Source: Candidatus Dormiibacterota bacterium
GTDB lineage: Bacteria; Vulcanimicrobiota; Vulcanimicrobiia; Vulcanimicrobiales; Vulcanimicrobiaceae
Reading direction: 5' to 3'
Assembly: GCA_035532835.1 (NCBI GenBank)
Contig: DATKQG010000038.1
Span: forward strand, 19,144 to 83,143
DNA: 64,000 nt
Shown here: positions 42,573 through 51,849 of the stretch, piece after piece
How the letters are laid out: the number at the start of each line of letters is the position of its first letter
How positions within the stretch are numbered: the first letter of the stretch is position 1
The notes under the pieces: generated by a model
The model's database searches: none
What the model was told of the DNA's origin: nothing
Seen by the model: only the letters and a program-made list of their open reading frames with translations
Made by a program: the position numbers and the translations under genes

Positions 42573-43660
42573 ACGAAGAGCTCCTGGGCCGCTCGCGCGC
42601 TTGGCCGTCTGCGAAGCACGATGTCGCCGATCTGTTGCGCGGCGTAACCCTGGCCAAAATAGGGCGCCGGGGGTACGCTAGGCGACGGGCGAAGCGCGGC
42701 GGCCCGGATCGCCGCGGGGTCGTCGCCCGCAAGGACGTTCCAGCCGTTAATGAGCGTTTCGGTCCATTCGGTCGTCTCGCGCAAGGTTACGCACGGCACG
42801 GCCAAGGCATGTGCCTCCTTTTGGATTCCGCCCGAATCGGTGAGAATCACTTTGGCATCGCGCATGACGGAAAGCATTCCGCGATACGATAGCGGAGCGC
42901 ACATATGGATCGTACCGTTCGGTATGCCCAAGCCGTAACGCTCGGCGAGGCCTCGGCTGCGCGGGTGGACGGGAAAGACGACCGGTATTCCAATCGCCCG
43001 CAAGCCCTTGACGATGCGAGAAAACCGGGCCTCGTCATCGGTGTTCGAGGCCCGATGGATCGTTACGACCGCGTACTCTTTGGGCAGGAGCCGTAAGTTG
43101 GAAATCACCGTATTGCCGGCCCGTAGCGTTGGAAGCGTCAATCGCAGCAGATCGATCATCAGATCGCCGGTGACGTCCGCGCCTTGTATGCCTTCGGATT
43201 CGAGTTGCGCTTTGGCTCGCTGATTCGGAGCGAAATGCAACGTTGAAAGATGATCGGTTACAACGCGATTGATTTCTTCGGGCATCGATCGGTCGAACGA
43301 TCGGAGCCCGGCCTCGATATGGGCGATCGGAATCTGCAGCTTACTGGCGGCAAGAGCTCCCGCGAGCGTGCTATTGGTATCGCCGTATACCAGCACCATG
43401 TCGGGACGTTCCTGTTGCAGAATCGGCTCGAGCCGTTTGAGCATCTCGCCCGTCTGCTCCCCGTGCCCGCCGGAGCCGACACCGAGATGATAGTCCGGCT
43501 CCGGCATCGCCAACTCATCGAAGAATACCTGTGACATTTGAGCGTCGTAATGCTGCCCGGTATGAACCGTGATCTCGCGCGCGCGGGTCCGTAGGTGAGC
43601 CGACATCACGGCAGCTTTGATGAACTGCGGGCGGGCCCCGATAACCGTCACGACGTTCAT
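42569..43660 (-). CDS. wbpI: UDP-sugar 2-epimerase (WbpI/WecB-like)
   Basis: A 363-residue non-hydrolysing UDP-sugar 2-epimerase. Motifs are VIGARPQFIKAAVM at the N-terminus, VHTGQHYDAQMSQVFFDEL, VLVYGDTNSTLAGALAASKL, IAHIEAGLRSFDRSMPEEINR and TDSGGIQKEA (uridine-diphosphate site). It closely resembles WbpI of Pseudomonas aeruginosa, which epimerises UDP-GlcNAc(3NAc)A to UDP-ManNAc(3NAc)A. The four genes directly upstream encode the other steps of that route. Plain WecB (UDP-GlcNAc 2-epimerase) is the alternative; the operon favours WbpI. Confidence 0.82.
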   Translation of the reverse strand: MNVVTVIGARPQFIKAAVMSAHLRTRAREITVHTGQHYDAQMSQVFFDELAMPEPDYHLGVGSGGHGEQTGEMLKRLEPILQQERPDMVLVYGDTNSTLAGALAASKLQIPIAHIEAGLRSFDRSMPEEINRVVTDHLSTLHFAPNQRAKAQLESEGIQGADVTGDLMIDLLRLTLPTLRAGNTVISNLRLLPKEYAVVTIHRASNTDDEARFSRIVKGLRAIGIPVVFPVHPRSRGLAERYGLGIPNGTIHMCAPLSYRGMLSVMRDAKVILTDSGGIQKEAHALAVPCVTLRETTEWTETLINGWNVLAGDDPAAIRAAALRPSPSVPPAPYFGQGYAAQQIGDIVLRRRPSARAAQELFV

Positions 43661-44781
43661 GCCGGATCCAATATCGCCAGCGCGTCCTGCAGCGCGATCG
43701 CTACGCGAACTTGGTCGGCGCTCGATAATTCCGGAAATATCGGGAGCGACAGAACCTCCTGCGCAGCTCTTTCGGAATGCGGCATCGAGCCCAGGGTGTA
43801 GCCGAGGTCGGCGTGGACTTGTTGCAGATGCAACGGAATAGGGTAGTAAACCATGCTCTGAATCTGCGCCTTCGCCAGACTTGACTGTACGGTAGCGCGG
43901 TCATCTACGCGGACGGTGTATTGATGAAACACGCTGTGTTGGCCGTCGCCGTCGGGCGTCGGGATTTTCACCCCGGGGACTTCCGCTAATAGCACGTCGT
44001 AACGCGACGCGGCGGCGCGGCGCGCCAGGTTCCATCCGTCCAGGTGCCGCAATTTCACGCGCAAAATGGCGGCCTGCACCTCATCGAGCCTGCTGTTGAT
44101 TCCTAGGCTACTATGTGAGTATTTGATTTTGCTACCGTGTACGCGTAGCATCCGCGCTTGCTCCGCTAGATCTTCGGATGCAGTTGTTAGCAACCCGCCG
44201 TCGCCATAGCAGCCCAGATTCTTTGACGGGAAGAAGCTGAAGCAACCGAAATCGCCGAAGGTGCCGACTTGGCGGCCGCCGACGCGGGCACCAATGGCCT
44301 GGGCGCAATCCTCTACGACGAAGAGCTGTGCCTTGCGCGCGATCTCCATAATAGGAACCATCGGTGCCGGCCGGCCGTAGAGATGGACCGGCAGAATCGC
44401 CCGAGTCTTACGCGTTATGGCGGCTTCGATCTTTGAGGGATCGAGATTATACGTCTCCGGATCGATATCGACGAAGACCGGCGTCGCCCCGACGATTCCA
44501 ATCGCTTCGCTCGTGGCGGCGAACGTGAACGGCGTGGTGATCACTTCGTCGCCGGGGCCGATTCCGAGGCTTCGTAGAGCCAGATGCAACGCGTCCGTTC
44601 CGGAATTGACGGCTATGGCGAAGGGCGTACCGATGTACTGGGCTATTTCGCGCTCGAATGCCGCGACGTTGGGGCCCATGATGTAATGGCCGCTTCCAAA
44701 GACGCCCTTAACCGCCGCGTCGATCTCGGCAGCGAGGATCTCGTATTGGGTGGTAAGATCGACGATCGGTAGCGTCGTCAT
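43657..44781 (-). CDS. wbpE: UDP-3-keto-sugar aminotransferase (WbpE-like)
   Basis: A 374-residue DegT/DnrJ aminotransferase. It has IVDLTTQYEILAAEIDAAVK, VNSGTDALHLALRSLGIGPG, FVDIDPETYNLDPSKIEAAI, VVEDCAQAIGA and FSFFPSKNLGCYGDGGLL (Schiff-base Lys). These match WbpE/WlbC, which transfers an amino group to C3 of the 3-keto UDP-GlcNAc acid. ATG at 44781 was chosen because it overlaps the WbpD-like stop (ATGA). It is followed by the WbpI-like gene with another 4-base overlap. Confidence 0.85.
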   Translation of the reverse strand: MTTLPIVDLTTQYEILAAEIDAAVKGVFGSGHYIMGPNVAAFEREIAQYIGTPFAIAVNSGTDALHLALRSLGIGPGDEVITTPFTFAATSEAIGIVGATPVFVDIDPETYNLDPSKIEAAITRKTRAILPVHLYGRPAPMVPIMEIARKAQLFVVEDCAQAIGARVGGRQVGTFGDFGCFSFFPSKNLGCYGDGGLLTTASEDLAEQARMLRVHGSKIKYSHSSLGINSRLDEVQAAILRVKLRHLDGWNLARRAAASRYDVLLAEVPGVKIPTPDGDGQHSVFHQYTVRVDDRATVQSSLAKAQIQSMVYYPIPLHLQQVHADLGYTLGSMPHSERAAQEVLSLPIFPELSSADQVRVAIALQDALAILDPA

Positions 44782-45371
44782 ATCCCGCTCACCAGTTCCC
44801 CGGCTCGCTCGTACTCGCGGGGGCATCCCGGGCATCGCGCGCGCCCGGATTCAAACTGCAGGCGCAGCCCGCATTCACACGCGTAGCCGACGATCCGGGC
44901 CGGGCATCCGAGGGCGATGGCATAATCGGGAATATCGCTCGTGACGACGGCGCCGGCGCCGATAAACGCATGCGCGCCGATGGTATGGCCGCATACGATC
45001 GTCGCGTTGGCGCCGATGCTCGCACCGCGTCGGACGCGCGTTATGGAATAATCGGACGATTGATTGCGCGGGTGGCCGGATCGCGGCGTCAGCACGTTCG
45101 TGAAGACCATGCTGGGGCCGCAGAACACGTCGTCCTCCAGAACGACCCCTTCGTAGATGGACACGTTGTTTTGGACTTTAACGTTGCGGCCGATCCGTAC
45201 GTTCGAGGCTACGAAGACGTTTTGCCCGAAACTGCAGTTTTCGCCGATCTGGACGTTTTTCATAACGTGCGAAAAATGCCAGATTTTGGTGCCGTTTCCA
45301 ATCGTCGCCGGCTCGTCTACGTAGGCCGATTCGTGAATAAACACGCCGGCTTGTGAAGCTATAGCACTCAT
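44778..45371 (-). CDS. wbpD: UDP-3-amino-sugar N-acetyltransferase (WbpD/WlbB-like)
   Basis: A 197-residue left-handed beta-helix acetyltransferase. FIHESAYVDEPATIGNGTKIWHFSHV and EDDVFCGPSMVFTNVLTPRS (in consecutive short stretches) are characteristic of WbpD/WlbB, with the catalytic His in WHFSHV. Hexapeptides end with AFIGAGAVVTSDIPDYAIALG. A C-terminal cluster of four cysteines (CECGL...RCPGCP) looks like a zinc ribbon, present in some family members. It acetylates the 3-amino group of UDP-GlcNAc3NA. It shares one base with the WbpB-like stop. Confidence 0.88.
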   Translation of the reverse strand: MSAIASQAGVFIHESAYVDEPATIGNGTKIWHFSHVMKNVQIGENCSFGQNVFVASNVRIGRNVKVQNNVSIYEGVVLEDDVFCGPSMVFTNVLTPRSGHPRNQSSDYSITRVRRGASIGANATIVCGHTIGAHAFIGAGAVVTSDIPDYAIALGCPARIVGYACECGLRLQFESGRARCPGCPREYERAGELVSGI

Positions 45372-46381
45372 CACTGAAGTTGGTACTCCATTCGTTCGAT
45401 CGGTTCGGTTGTAGTGGCCGCGCAATCGGCCATGCTCAGCGCCCTTAGCACGGCGAGGCCGTGCCGCCCGGACGAAAGTGCCGGCGTTGCGTGGACAATT
45501 GCGTGGATGAAGGCTCGAAGTTCGTTCTCGAGCGGCTCGCTAGGCTGATATGGCACGAGGCGTTCGCCCAGGCGCTCGATGGTCGGTTCCCCGTAGCCAT
45601 CGGTGCCGATGGCGATGTCGCTAATCGTCACCGTTGCGCCCTGACGGCTGTCGGCGAACGTCGCGATGCCGCGGGAGCCGAACACCTGCGTGATTTGCAG
45701 TTTGCGGTCGTCGAACCAACTTGCCGTAACGTGCGCCGACCGCCCGTGCGGAAAGACGAAGTCCGCGTATGCGATATCGGCCGCGCGATTGCCTCGCACT
45801 TTGCTGTGGCTGGCGGCTACGGCGAGCGGTTCGTCCTCGTATAAGGACAGGATGACCGCCAAGTCGTGCGGAGCGAAGCTCCACCAGACGCTCTCACGGC
45901 TTCGCAATTTTCCAAGGCTGCAACGCTGCGATCGGATATGCCGGATATCGCCGATCTCGCCCGCGCGAACGGCTTCGCGTAAGGCGATAAATGCGGGGTG
46001 ATACAGGAGCTGGTGGCCGACGCAGAGCTGGACTCCGGCTTCGCGCGCGTGCTCTACCATCGCGATACCGTCCTCGACCCGAAGCGCGAGCGGCTTCTCA
46101 ACTAGGACGTGTTTCCCATGCGAGATGGCTGCGTGCGTTAGCTCCGCGTGCGTTTCGGCTGGGGTAGCGATGACGACCGCATCCAGCGGGGCGTGCCAGA
46201 GGGCTTCGAGGTGTTGATAGACCGCGCACTGCGGATACTGCGCGGTAACGGCCTCCAGCCGTCCGGCACTGGCGTCGCATACTGCAACCAGCACGCCGAG
46301 CTCCGAGCAATTGCGAATGAGCTGTAATCCCCAGTAGCCGGCTCCGATGACGCCGATGCGCGGAGCGTACGCCGTCATCAT
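45371..46381 (-). CDS. wbpB: UDP-GlcNAcA 3-dehydrogenase (WbpB/WlbA-like, Gfo/Idh/MocA family)
   Basis: A 336-residue NAD-dependent oxidoreductase. The Rossmann glycine motif is GVIGAGYWGLQLIRN at residue 9. HVLVEKPLALRVEDG carries the family EKP motif. A substrate-binding beta-sheet domain contains LGKLRSRESVWWSFAPHDLA, with the conserved His near 180. WbpB/WlbA oxidises C3 of UDP-GlcNAc acid and works in a redox loop with the following aminotransferase. It overlaps the wbpA-like gene by 4 bases and touches wbpD. Confidence 0.85.
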   Translation of the reverse strand: MMTAYAPRIGVIGAGYWGLQLIRNCSELGVLVAVCDASAGRLEAVTAQYPQCAVYQHLEALWHAPLDAVVIATPAETHAELTHAAISHGKHVLVEKPLALRVEDGIAMVEHAREAGVQLCVGHQLLYHPAFIALREAVRAGEIGDIRHIRSQRCSLGKLRSRESVWWSFAPHDLAVILSLYEDEPLAVAASHSKVRGNRAADIAYADFVFPHGRSAHVTASWFDDRKLQITQVFGSRGIATFADSRQGATVTISDIAIGTDGYGEPTIERLGERLVPYQPSEPLENELRAFIHAIVHATPALSSGRHGLAVLRALSMADCAATTTEPIERMEYQLQ

Positions 46382-47739
46382 AAGAGCACGATCTTCGAGC
46401 GGCCTTCGACGACGTTCTTACACGCGTTGCGAGTGTCGAGGATAAGATCCGAGTGGGCGACGATGGCGTTCCAATCGAGAACGGCATGGTCCGTGACGAT
46501 CAGCGTGCAATCCGCCTCACGCAGGGCCTTTTCGCAGAGCGGCACCGACGTACGCAGACGCCCGTGCCCGTCCTGAAAACTCGGCACATGCGGGTCGTGA
46601 TACGAAACGAACGCCCCTCCCTTTTCGAGGATATCCATCAAGTGTAAAGCGGGCGATTCGCGCCAGTCCTCGACGTCGGCTTTATAGGCCACGCCGATCA
46701 TCAGGATGCGAGCGTCCCATAGTGCCTTTTTCTTGGTATTCAACGCGCGAATCAGTTTTTCGCAGGTAAAATGCGGCATGGAGAGATTGATCTCTCCGGC
46801 GAGTTCGATAAACCGCGTTCGAAAATCGTACTCCTTGGCTTTCCATGCGAGGTAGAATGGATCGAGCGGAATACAATGCCCGCCGACACCCGGACCCGGG
46901 CTGAAGCGCATGATTCCGAAGGGCTTGGTTGCCGCGGCATCCATCACTTCCCACACGTTGATGCCCATTTTGTCGCAGAGCAGCGCGAGCTCGTTCGAGA
47001 GCGCGATATTCACGGAGCGGAAGGTGTTTTCGAACACCTTCGTCATCTCCGCCACCTTGGGACTGCTGACGGGTAGAACGTGCAAGATCGTCTGCTCGTA
47101 GAAGGTTTGTGCGACCGAGAGGCAACGGCTCGTAACGCCGCCTACAACCTTGTTGGTGTTTCTGGTCGTATAACGCTTGTTGCCGGGATCGACGCGTTCG
47201 GGTGAAAACGCCAGGAAGAAATCGCTCCCGACAACCAACCCGCTCGCAGCGAGAATCGGCAGCAGAACGTCTTCGGTCGTACCGGGGTACGTCGTGCTCT
47301 CCAGGCAGACCAACTGGCCCGGGCGTAACTGGCGAGCGATTTCGCCGGCTACGTTTTTGATGTGGGAAATGTCGGGGTCTTTGTTGATCGTTAGGGGCGT
47401 CGGCACGCATATAACCAAAACGTCGCATTCGCGCATGAGATTGAAATCGGTGGTCGCGCTCAGCAACTCTCTCGATACGACGCCGATCAGGTCGGCATCG
47501 TCCACATCGCGGATATAATTCGAACCCTGATTGACCTGATCGACGCGAATGGCGTTGCGGTCGAAGCAGAGCACGTGGAAGCCGACCTTCGCCTTTTCCA
47601 CCGCCAGCGGAAGCCCGACGTATCCGATGCCGACGACGCCGATAACCGCGCTTCGGTTTAAAATGCCTTGTTGGAGCTGCGCCGCTGTGGCACCCTCGTC
47701 AACGGTATGCTGCTCTTTAATGACGGGCAGAGCGCTCAT
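46378..47739 (-). CDS. wbpA: UDP-GlcNAc 6-dehydrogenase (WbpA-like nucleotide-sugar dehydrogenase)
   Basis: A 453-residue UDP-sugar dehydrogenase that oxidises C6 to a carboxylate. The N-terminal NAD motif is IGVVGIGYVGLPLAVEKAKV. LVCLESTTYPGTTEDVLLP is followed by FFLAFSPERVDPGN. The catalytic region is FSPGPGVGGHCIPLDPFYL, where the family usually has a Cys in GGHCIP, seen here. ILMIGVAYKADVEDWRESP marks the C-terminal domain. It is the first enzyme of the five-gene diacetamido-mannuronate set and overlaps the CapD-like gene by one base and wbpB by 4. Confidence 0.9.
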   Translation of the reverse strand: MSALPVIKEQHTVDEGATAAQLQQGILNRSAVIGVVGIGYVGLPLAVEKAKVGFHVLCFDRNAIRVDQVNQGSNYIRDVDDADLIGVVSRELLSATTDFNLMRECDVLVICVPTPLTINKDPDISHIKNVAGEIARQLRPGQLVCLESTTYPGTTEDVLLPILAASGLVVGSDFFLAFSPERVDPGNKRYTTRNTNKVVGGVTSRCLSVAQTFYEQTILHVLPVSSPKVAEMTKVFENTFRSVNIALSNELALLCDKMGINVWEVMDAAATKPFGIMRFSPGPGVGGHCIPLDPFYLAWKAKEYDFRTRFIELAGEINLSMPHFTCEKLIRALNTKKKALWDARILMIGVAYKADVEDWRESPALHLMDILEKGGAFVSYHDPHVPSFQDGHGRLRTSVPLCEKALREADCTLIVTDHAVLDWNAIVAHSDLILDTRNACKNVVEGRSKIVLL

Positions 47740-49358
47740 TAGATGCGAACCTCATCTGTAAGCAGGATGGCTGGAGTGGCGATCGCAGGCTGAACTTCGC
47801 GCGGAGGCTCTTTCGGTTCGACTTCCTGCGGCACGTCCGAGCTTGTCGGTTGCGCGGCTATCACGCGGTCATCGTGAGTGAAGGACGGCACGAGCGCTCG
47901 CAACGTTTTGAGAATCAAGGCCTCGTCGCTAACGTGGATGGCGAAACGGAAATCCTTGATCGCCGCCTGCACGACCTGATAGTCGAGCTGCTCCTGTTGG
48001 GCGGCGAGGATCCCCTCGTTCTGGGTCTTTGTAAGGCCCTCTTGAGCCGTGAGCAGCTCTTCGTATAATTTTTCGCCGGGTCGGATTCCCGTATAGGAGA
48101 TCGGCACGTCGGTCCCCGGGCGCAGGCCGAGCAGACGGATAAACGCTTTTGCAAGGGTCGTGATGTTGACCGGTTTCCCCATTTCCAAAACCATCACTTG
48201 GCCGTCGCGCCCGATGGCCATCGCCTCAAGTACGAGAGAGACGGCTTCGGGAATGCTCATGAAGTAGCGTTCCATCGCCGGGTGCGTTACCGTTACCGGC
48301 CCGCCGTTATCGATCTGCAGCTTAAAGAGGGAAAGAGCGCTCCCGCGGCTGCCCAGGACGTTCCCAAAGCGCACCGATACGAATTCTGTGGGCGTCCGGT
48401 GAGCGAACGACTGGCAGATCAGCTCCGCGACGCGCTTGGTCGCGCCCATGACGCTCGATGGTTGGACGGCTTTATCGGTGGAGAGAAGGACGAGCTTTGC
48501 GCAACCGGCCGCGGCGGCCGCAAGCGCCACCACATGGGTGCCCAGGATATTATTCTTGACCGCTTCGCAAATGTTGTTTTCCACGAGCGGGACGTGCTTG
48601 TGTGCGGCCGCATGAAACACGATGTACGGTCGATATTCGGAAAACACGCTGCGGATTCGCGCCGCATCGGCCACGTCGGCAAGCACCGGCACCGCGCGAG
48701 TAAAACCGTAATGTAATGCGAGTTCTTGCTGGATCGAAAACAGACTGTTTTCACCATGCCCGACCAAAATGAGTCGCGCGGGGTTGAAAACGCTAATTTG
48801 TCTGCAGAGTTCCGAACCGATCGAGCCGCCGGCACCAGTGACAAGCACGGTTTGGTTCTCGATGCACTCTCCGACGTTGCGCAGATCGATATGGACCGGG
48901 CCACGTTGAAGCAATTCCTGGGATCCGAGGTCGCATACGAAGGACACGTCCTGCGCTCCTAAGAGCAAATTTGCGGGATTACTCACGACCTTAATCTGCG
49001 GCGGCCGGTCGATGCCGGCGACGGCGCTTTCCACGATCGGCTTTACGCGCATGAACGCGCGCTCGATAAAGACGCAGCATGCACCGCTGTGGTGTAGGGC
49101 AAGTTGCACGGTCTTCAGCGCTTCATCGGGCTCTCTGTGGGAAACGCGTAAACCGTCGGCATACTCTTTGACGATGTGATACCCGTAGTAGGGATTGCTC
49201 GCTAAAAAGCGGGCGATGATTCTCGCATTGTTGTGCGTGCCGACGAATAGAGCCGGCCGGGTTCCCGCGTTCGTCGCCGAGCGAGCGCGAAAACGCAGCA
49301 CCAACGCGATTGCCACCACGAGACAAAGGACGATGGTTAGCCCTTCGATCGCAATCAC
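47739..49358 (-). CDS. NDP-sugar 4,6-dehydratase (WbpM/CapD/FlaA1-like), short membrane form
   Basis: A 539-residue SDR enzyme. Only one N-terminal membrane helix is present (about 4-22), whereas WbpM/CapD usually have four. A first Rossmann-like domain (about 35-140) is followed by the catalytic SDR domain: TVLVTGAGGSIGSELCRQ, FHAAAHKHVPLVE, LLSTDKAVQPSSVMGATKR (MxxxK in place of YxxxK, as in this subfamily), VRFGNVLGSRGS and GIRPGEKLYEEL. It dehydrates UDP-GlcNAc toward QuiNAc/FucNAc-type sugars. The GTG start at 49358 follows a 145-base gap. Confidence 0.88.
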   Translation of the reverse strand: MIAIEGLTIVLCLVVAIALVLRFRARSATNAGTRPALFVGTHNNARIIARFLASNPYYGYHIVKEYADGLRVSHREPDEALKTVQLALHHSGACCVFIERAFMRVKPIVESAVAGIDRPPQIKVVSNPANLLLGAQDVSFVCDLGSQELLQRGPVHIDLRNVGECIENQTVLVTGAGGSIGSELCRQISVFNPARLILVGHGENSLFSIQQELALHYGFTRAVPVLADVADAARIRSVFSEYRPYIVFHAAAHKHVPLVENNICEAVKNNILGTHVVALAAAAAGCAKLVLLSTDKAVQPSSVMGATKRVAELICQSFAHRTPTEFVSVRFGNVLGSRGSALSLFKLQIDNGGPVTVTHPAMERYFMSIPEAVSLVLEAMAIGRDGQVMVLEMGKPVNITTLAKAFIRLLGLRPGTDVPISYTGIRPGEKLYEELLTAQEGLTKTQNEGILAAQQEQLDYQVVQAAIKDFRFAIHVSDEALILKTLRALVPSFTHDDRVIAAQPTSSDVPQEVEPKEPPREVQPAIATPAILLTDEVRI

Positions 49359-49427
49359 AACAAGGGACCTTCATTGCGGTTCATGCACTAAGGATAGCGA
49401 ACGATCCGGGCGACACGGAGAACGGAA

Positions 49428-49456
49428 TTGCCCAACACGTAGGGCATTGTGGGCAA
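49428..49456. other. Hairpin in the leader of the wbp gene run
   Basis: TTGCCCA and TGGGCAA are perfectly inverted 7-base arms, extendable by two further pairs (CA/TG) with a bulge. They lie in the only sizeable gap (145 bases) within the - strand run from 53.1 to 40 kb. No T tract follows on either side, so it may be a partial terminator, attenuator or mRNA-stability element. Confidence 0.35.
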
Positions 49457-49503
49457 GCCTGCCGGTCCGAAGGCGGCGAAAGTCCTAGTTGCTCGGGTGA
49501 CCC

Positions 49504-51849
49504 CTAATGGCCGAAACGGCGAAAGCCGCGACGCGCGAGAAGAAACGGCTTGCGCGGTTCCCAATAGTCTTTGAGTCCGTCGACGACGATGCACGAGCCG
49601 GTTGCATTGACGGTATGTAAGCCGGCCGGATATTCGATGTGCGGCGAGATGCGTGCTCGAGGAATTTCGGAAAATTCATTCGGGGTAAGGACTCGAACTT
49701 CGTTGAGCACGACGGCGCTCCCATAGCGCTGCGAACAATCTTGCGCGGGGCGAATGAGCGCGCCATCCAAGTGAAATAGCGCACCGGCCGGGCGCGAATT
49801 CGCCGAATTGACCTTTATGGGATTCAGCCTATGGGGGCTCCAACCGCGCATGGGACTCCGGCTCCAAAACGCATGCAAGCCGCCGCTCGAATCCTGGGGA
49901 AACGTGCAGAAGAGCCACCACAGCCCGCCGGTAAAGACGATGGACGCATCGATCGCCGGCTGATCGAACAGCGTCCCCGCGCGTTCCCATCGATAGGGGA
50001 AATCTACGCACGCGAAGGCGGTGAGCCGGCCCGAGGCGCTCGCTTCGGGCGCGCAATAGAGCGAACCGTCGACCTGAAACAAATAGGGGTACGAGAGGTG
50101 GTGAGGCTCGCGAATGATGGGATGCCATTCGCCGCTACCGTCGGGGCTGGTGATGTCCAGTGCGCCGATATGCCCTTTACCGGTGCGGTAATCGAAGAGT
50201 TCCGCGAACACGACCGTTCGTCCATCTCGTTCCCAGACGAAGGGATCCGCCAGAAATGTTAAACCCGGCGCAGGCGGCAACCACATAGGGGCCGGAAGAC
50301 TGCCCGTCTTTAATAGGTCCGCTCGCAAGTCCGTCCGCTTGGCGGATCTCACGATGCCGATGTTCCAGGACGGTAGGCGAAACGCCATTTCGAATGCTCT
50401 TTGAATCACAGGGGTATCTCGTTTCTCCCCCCCCGCCTGAGCAAGACGCTTGTCGAGCGGATCGCCGGCACCGCAACATAGCGAGCGAAGCCTCCCGGTA
50501 CGTTCCCAGAACGCTTCGATGGCCGCTAGGGCGGCTTCGGCCGAATAGCGCTCCCCTATTCTGCGCGCGGAGTCTTGGCGAGCCGGCAACCGACCGAGGT
50601 TGTGCAGCGTGTAAAGCCGGAGAACGCTCTTTTTTAGATCTTCGTAATCGGTGACGTATTCACACTCCTCCAGCGGCTTGGACCAGCAAACATATCGGCC
50701 GGCGGCCAAGGCTTCGAGAACCATGAACGAGAGCCCGTCGGAGCGTGTCAGCCGCAAGAGTACGGTTGTTGCATCGTAGATCGGCTGCATGTTTGCGACC
50801 GTGCCGTAGTTGAAAACGCGGGAATCCGATGCCGCAGCTATCGGGAGCGTGCCGCCGACAAAGCAGAATCGGATGTCTGGCTGCTTGAGGTCCGCAATAA
50901 GCCGTAGATATTCCATCTCGCCGTAGTGTTCGCTGCGCGATGGCGGAACGTACATGAGCAGCGTAAACGTCGCCGGCATCGGGGCCACGCGGGTCGGCAG
51001 CGTCGCGACCGGCAATGGGGCGACGTGGACGTGAAGCCCCATGTCGCGAAGCTCGGCCGCAGATCCGTCGTTTTCGGCTAAATGGGTGTATGCGCGCGAA
51101 GAATACTTGCGCTGCAAGTTTGGGCTCGAACGCAGATGCACGATGTCGGTGCCCACCCAGTGAAATATTTGACGTTTGCGTAATATCCGGCCCACGATGC
51201 TTACCAGCCTCGATTTATTCGGCGGCGGGCCGATCGTATACCAAACGTGCGCTCGCGCCAGATACCACGCGGCAACCAGGGATTCCAATTTAGAAGCGGT
51301 CCGCAGGTATGTGGCCGCGCTGCCAAACGACCCGTCGCGATGTACGTCGAGCAGCTGTTTGGCGAAATACGGGAGCCCGTCGACGGCTACGCGCAAGCCC
51401 GTCGCCGTAGCGTGCGCCGCCGCAACCGCCGCATCTAAGCGCTCGGTCAGGGACGCGGCATCGGCCGGTCGGATGTGGCCGGCACGAATGCCATGGGTGA
51501 GAAGCCGATCGCGGATCTCCGCATCCATGGTCAGGTGCATCGAGGCCTCGTGCGAGGCCGCTAGTAGTGCCTCCGGCGACCGAGCGATCGTCTCCAGCCC
51601 TGCGGCATCCCACAGAAACAGTATTGGAATATTCCTATTGGCCGCGGATTGCGTCAAGAGAAAATGCGGCACCTCGCGGCAATCGAGAATCAGCGCTTGT
51701 GTACTGCGAATCCCAATGAGGGCGCGAATGAGCCCACTGCGTCCCGAGTATCGAATCGGTTGCCAGTCACCGGCTTCCGCGAGGAGCTCGCAGAGAGATC
51801 CGGCGCGAGCGCTGCTTCCGATGACGACACACGTACGCTTGCGGTTCAC
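49504..51849 (-). CDS. GT-B glycosyltransferase fused to a five-bladed beta-propeller-like domain
   Basis: A 781-residue fusion. Residues about 1-480 look like a divergent GT-B transferase: TLLMYVPPSRSEHYGEMEYL, FCFVGGTLPIA, then LTRSDGLSFMVLEALAAGRYV, which is the donor-loop Glu motif of GT4. A linker follows. From about 525 the sequence WNIGIVRSAKRTDLRADLL, then GLTFLADPFVWERDGRTVVF and AELFDYRTGKGHIGALDI resembles the GH43/GH32-type propeller-like domain (FxADPF motif) that accompanies some formyltransferase-like and GINT1-like sugar transferases. GTG at 51849 was chosen because it overlaps the previous stop as GTGA. An ATG at 51879 is the alternative. Confidence 0.68.
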   Translation of the reverse strand: MNRKRTCVVIGSSARAGSLCELLAEAGDWQPIRYSGRSGLIRALIGIRSTQALILDCREVPHFLLTQSAANRNIPILFLWDAAGLETIARSPEALLAASHEASMHLTMDAEIRDRLLTHGIRAGHIRPADAASLTERLDAAVAAAHATATGLRVAVDGLPYFAKQLLDVHRDGSFGSAATYLRTASKLESLVAAWYLARAHVWYTIGPPPNKSRLVSIVGRILRKRQIFHWVGTDIVHLRSSPNLQRKYSSRAYTHLAENDGSAAELRDMGLHVHVAPLPVATLPTRVAPMPATFTLLMYVPPSRSEHYGEMEYLRLIADLKQPDIRFCFVGGTLPIAAASDSRVFNYGTVANMQPIYDATTVLLRLTRSDGLSFMVLEALAAGRYVCWSKPLEECEYVTDYEDLKKSVLRLYTLHNLGRLPARQDSARRIGERYSAEAALAAIEAFWERTGRLRSLCCGAGDPLDKRLAQAGGEKRDTPVIQRAFEMAFRLPSWNIGIVRSAKRTDLRADLLKTGSLPAPMWLPPAPGLTFLADPFVWERDGRTVVFAELFDYRTGKGHIGALDITSPDGSGEWHPIIREPHHLSYPYLFQVDGSLYCAPEASASGRLTAFACVDFPYRWERAGTLFDQPAIDASIVFTGGLWWLFCTFPQDSSGGLHAFWSRSPMRGWSPHRLNPIKVNSANSRPAGALFHLDGALIRPAQDCSQRYGSAVVLNEVRVLTPNEFSEIPRARISPHIEYPAGLHTVNATGSCIVVDGLKDYWEPRKPFLLARRGFRRFGH

